17,729 nt of DNA from Alphaproteobacteria bacterium (GTDB lineage: Bacteria > Pseudomonadota > Alphaproteobacteria > Rhodobacterales > Rhodobacteraceae). Shown here in pieces: positions 14,892 through 17,729 of the stretch (its first letter is position 1; each line of letters starts with the position of its first letter). The notes under the pieces are model-generated. The model ran no database searches and was not told the origin of the DNA. It was given only the letters and a program-made list of their open reading frames with translations. The position numbers and the translations under genes were made by a program. The DNA lies in the NCBI GenBank assembly GCA_024279075.1, contig JAJRRX010000323.1:1-17729 (forward strand), in the 5' to 3' direction.

Positions 14892-16943
14892 TTATTGCAG
14901 GAAAAAGCGCACCCTAGCGGCCCGGCCAAGAGAATCCACCACCGAAACAGAAACAAAACCGCCGCTTTTGACCTGATACAGCATTTCGCGCTCATACTGT
15001 GCTGGCAACACCGCCTCGCCGTTTATTATCCAGCTAAAGGGTGGCGCGCCGCCCTTTAATTTAAGCACAAGCTCAGCCTGCGCGCGCGCGTCAGATAGCC
15101 CAAGGTCCACCTGCGCGCCATCTGGCGGAAAGGCGATCTCGGGCTGATTTGGGTCGATGAAATTGGCATCGCCGCGCGCCTGAAAATGCTGCAGGGGCTG
15201 CGGGAGGCTTTTACGCGTGCCCGTCAGCACATAGGGCGGCGGTGCGGGCAGGGGTATGGGGCGTTCGCCAAGGCGCGAAAATGCTTCAAAAAGCAGCGGC
15301 GCCGCGTCCTTAATCCCCTGCAACCCGGGCACCGAGGCCCCATCGGGCCGGCCCATCCACACGCCCATCACGAAACGTCCGTCAAAGCCAATGGCAAAAG
15401 CATCACGATAGCCATAAGAGGTGCCGGTTTTATAAGCCACCTGCCCAATAGCCCCTGTTTCTGGTGGCGGGGTCGCCGCGAGAATATCTGCGACCTGCCA
15501 CGCCGCGCCGGGCAAAAGCAGCGGGTTGCCCCCCGCCTCGCCGCCCAGCCCCGAAAGCTGCACGGGCACGCCGCCGCGCGCAATGCCCGCATAAAGCTGC
15601 ACCAAATCCTGCAAGGAAAGCCCAATACCCCCCAGTGCAATCGCTAGCCCCGGCGCGCTGCCGCTGGGCAGCTTTGGTGCTAGCCCCGCGCGGCGTAGGC
15701 GGGCCAGAAATTGCGCTGGCCCAATGGCATCCATCATTGCCACGGCGGGGATATTCAATGAAAGCTGCAAGGCCGTGCGAATACTCACCGTGCCTCTGAA
15801 TTGCCGGTCAAAATTCTGCGGCTCATAGCCCCGAAAGCGCATTGGCCGATCATCAATCAGGGTCTCTGGCGTCGCCAAGCCGTTCTCAAACCCAATGCCG
15901 TAAATTAGGGGTTTTAGCGTAGACCCGGGCGAGCGCACCGCCTGTGTCATATCAACAAACCCGTCCGCCCGCGCGTCAAACAGGTCCGCCGCGCCGATGG
16001 TTGCCAGAATATCGCCGCTTTGATGTTCCGCTAGCACCAGCGCCGCCGAAAGCCCGTTTTCGCGTGTTTGCATCGCACCCCGAAGCAGCGCTTCCAACGC
16101 TTGTTGTAAACCACGGTCCAGCGTGGTTTCAAAAAGCCGCTGTTCGGGGGCGTTTGCGCGCAAAGCATCGGTAAAATGCGGGGCCAGTATCGGAAAGGCA
16201 ATCCGTTCGCTTGGCACAGCTGCTCGCTTGCCCGCCAGTGCTTCATCTGCGGGCAGCATGCCTGCTAAAACAGCCCTATCCAGCACACGGTCCCGCGCTA
16301 TTTGCGCAGCTGCGGCATAGCGGTCTGGGCGGCGAGAGGAGGGCGCTTGGGGTAGGGCGATCAGCAGTGCCGCCTCTGCGGGGGTCAGCCGCCGTGGCTC
16401 CTTGCCAAAATAGGTTAGCGTTGCCGCTCGCACGCCTTCAATATTGCCCCCCATCGGGGCCAGCTGCAAATAAAGCCCCAAAACCTCTGCTTTGGAAAGC
16501 TGCCGCTCCAGCGCCAAGGCCACCCGTATTTGCCGCAGTTTTTCCTGCCATCGCCCCGTTTCGCCGCGCTCCAAAAGCCGCGCTACCTGCATGGTCAGCG
16601 TGGAGCCACCAGATACAATCCGGCCATTAAACACAAATTGCCTAAGCCCGCGCAACAGCGCCAAAGGGTCGACGCCGATATGGCTGTAAAACCGCTTATC
16701 CTCAAAGGCGATCAGCATTTCAATGTAATGCGGGTCAACCTCATTCAGCGCTACAGGTAGCCGCCAGCGCCCGCTCTCTACGGTATAGGCCCGCAGCAAA
16801 TCACCATTTCGGTCCAGCACCGTCACCGCTGTTTCCAGCTCCAGCGAGGGTAGCTCAGTGCGCGACACCCAGTCATCCAGCACAATCAGCGCTGCCAGCG
16901 CCAGCAGGGCCAGCGCTGTGAAATATCGAGCCAGCCGCCTCAC
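14892..16943 (-). CDS. pbpC: Penicillin-binding protein 1C (bifunctional peptidoglycan synthase family)
   Basis: The 683-residue protein has an N-terminal membrane anchor (about 5-23), a glycosyltransferase 51 domain (about 50-230) with catalytic Glu81 in EDKRFYSHIGVDP and SGGSTLTMQVAR at 111-122, and a transpeptidase domain with Ser341-x2-Lys344 (SPGSTLKP), Ser395-x-Asn397 and KTGT at 505-508. A C-terminal beta domain (about 598-683) is the extension typical of PBP1C. All active-site motifs are intact. It polymerises and perhaps crosslinks peptidoglycan in the periplasm. The start codon is GTG at 16943, overlapping the stop of the upstream alpha-2-macroglobulin gene as GTGA, without a clear ribosome binding site, so translation is probably coupled. 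This gene pair is known from many Gram-negatives (E. coli yfhM-pbpC). Confidence 0.95.
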   Translation of the reverse strand: MRRLARYFTALALLALAALIVLDDWVSRTELPSLELETAVTVLDRNGDLLRAYTVESGRWRLPVALNEVDPHYIEMLIAFEDKRFYSHIGVDPLALLRGLRQFVFNGRIVSGGSTLTMQVARLLERGETGRWQEKLRQIRVALALERQLSKAEVLGLYLQLAPMGGNIEGVRAATLTYFGKEPRRLTPAEAALLIALPQAPSSRRPDRYAAAAQIARDRVLDRAVLAGMLPADEALAGKRAAVPSERIAFPILAPHFTDALRANAPEQRLFETTLDRGLQQALEALLRGAMQTRENGLSAALVLAEHQSGDILATIGAADLFDARADGFVDMTQAVRSPGSTLKPLIYGIGFENGLATPETLIDDRPMRFRGYEPQNFDRQFRGTVSIRTALQLSLNIPAVAMMDAIGPAQFLARLRRAGLAPKLPSGSAPGLAIALGGIGLSLQDLVQLYAGIARGGVPVQLSGLGGEAGGNPLLLPGAAWQVADILAATPPPETGAIGQVAYKTGTSYGYRDAFAIGFDGRFVMGVWMGRPDGASVPGLQGIKDAAPLLFEAFSRLGERPIPLPAPPPYVLTGTRKSLPQPLQHFQARGDANFIDPNQPEIAFPPDGAQVDLGLSDARAQAELVLKLKGGAPPFSWIINGEAVLPAQYEREMLYQVKSGGFVSVSVVDSLGRAARVRFFLQ

Positions 16944-17729
16944 TGAGCTGGTAGAATCGTAACCGTGTTGACGCTTGTCGTCGCCCGCAGGCTTGGCCGA
17001 TACATATCCTCCACCAGCGCCGCTGGCTGCCTAAATACACCCGGCGAAACCGCTCGCACGATATAGGCCATCTGGATCGCATCTTTGCTGGCCCACGTGA
17101 CCGCGTTCAAGAAGCGGTCTTCGCGGAACTCGCTGACGCCAGAACTATCCAACTGCAACCAATCAAGCCTACTGATATCCCCAGAGCGCAACAGGTTGGG
17201 GTTATCAATCTCAAAGCCCGCCGCCAGAGGGTCCGAAATAATCAACCGCCCGCGCCGCTCCTGCTCCGGTGTTACCCGTAGAATCGCCACATAGCGCTGG
17301 TTTTGCATAAACTCAGCCACAGGCTCGCCCTCCATCGTGTAAAGCCAACGCTCAATCCGATAGCCGTTTTGCATCGCCGGTTCGTCATAAGCAGGCGCGC
17401 CAATCGTTGTCAGCCGCCCCGCTGCCTTTTCACCGTTATTTTGCACCACCAGCGGCCCCGCCGCCAGTGTTTCAGCATCAAAATACACCATTGCAGGCCC
17501 CTCGATCAGCACCCCGTCAACACTAAAGCCACCGCTGCTTTCGATCAGCGCCCTCGCTGCCATAAGCTGCCATAACCGCTCTTGACTTGAATACCAACGC
17601 TTGGGCACTTCTAGCCGCCGCGCCAGCCCTTCACGGTCCACTGCGGTGCTGCCAGCCTCCACTGCCAGCGCCAAAAGGGCCGCCATATCGCGGCGCTGTG
17701 AGCCGTAATCTGCACGGAAGGCGCGGTTA
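16940..17729 (-). CDS. Bacterial alpha-2-macroglobulin, C-terminal part (5' end outside the window)
   Basis: The frame is open from the right edge of the window to a TGA at 16940-16942, giving about 262 visible residues. The segment ADYGSQRRDMAALLALAVEAG, DREGLARRL and later ISDPLAAGFEIDNPNLL, then FREDRFLNAV and AYIVRAVSPGVFRQPAALVEDMYRP resemble the C-terminal end of YfhM-type bacterial alpha-2-macroglobulins. These large envelope proteins are thought to trap proteases that reach the periplasm, with PBP1C repairing the wall. The thioester region, if present, lies upstream of the window and cannot be judged. The stop overlaps the pbpC start. Confidence 0.88.
   Translation of the reverse strand, partial: NRAFRADYGSQRRDMAALLALAVEAGSTAVDREGLARRLEVPKRWYSSQERLWQLMAARALIESSGGFSVDGVLIEGPAMVYFDAETLAAGPLVVQNNGEKAAGRLTTIGAPAYDEPAMQNGYRIERWLYTMEGEPVAEFMQNQRYVAILRVTPEQERRGRLIISDPLAAGFEIDNPNLLRSGDISRLDWLQLDSSGVSEFREDRFLNAVTWASKDAIQMAYIVRAVSPGVFRQPAALVEDMYRPSLRATTSVNTVTILPAQ

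Overview
The window looks like the chromosome of an alphaproteobacterium, most likely a member of the Rhodobacteraceae (Roseobacter-like). Three things support this: the IF-3 N-terminal sequence, the GC-rich and tightly packed gene layout, and Gram-negative envelope genes (a lipid A-type acyltransferase and PBP1C paired with an alpha-2-macroglobulin). The assignment rests on recognition by eye, not on a search.

Layout. (1) 1-6281, + strand: a run of overlapping genes with the cut end of a small membrane protein, two Dpp/Opp-type ABC permeases, a fused two-domain ABC ATPase, an NAD(P)-dependent aldehyde dehydrogenase and a YcaQ-like winged-helix protein. Start/stop overlaps (or an abutting TAA-ATG) indicate one operon, probably importing a peptide-like or amine-containing compound and oxidising an aldehyde made from it. 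The substrate-binding protein is not in the window. (2) 6366-9436: small stress and regulatory genes. These are a VOC protein, soxR, a second VOC gene behind a near-canonical SoxR box, a secreted Met-rich protein divergent from a Crp/Fnr regulator, and an ArsR-type regulator behind a long near-perfect dyad. (3) 9489-12602, + strand: SDR dehydrogenase, P1-family (DmpA/NylC-like) self-processing hydrolase and amidase-signature hydrolase, all overlapping. This looks like a small catabolic operon for amide-containing compounds. (4) 12555-13910: a lipid A-type acyltransferase (-) divergent from a small membrane protein (+). (5) 13911-14237: a non-coding stretch with hairpins. (6) 14238-17729, - strand: infC, pbpC and the C-terminal part of an alpha-2-macroglobulin gene that runs off the window.

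Points of most interest. infC has no ATG/GTG/TTG at its expected start; it appears to start at AUA, with a well-placed ribosome binding site and a stop codon just upstream. The SoxR box sits in a promoter with the 19-bp spacer typical of MerR-family activation and drives a single VOC gene. The Met-rich secreted protein and divergent Crp/Fnr gene share an intergenic region with two inverted repeats and may form a metal-handling pair. The ArsR gene has a 36-bp dyad as its likely operator. I saw no tRNA, rRNA, insertion sequence, CRISPR array or phage gene, and no clear defence system.
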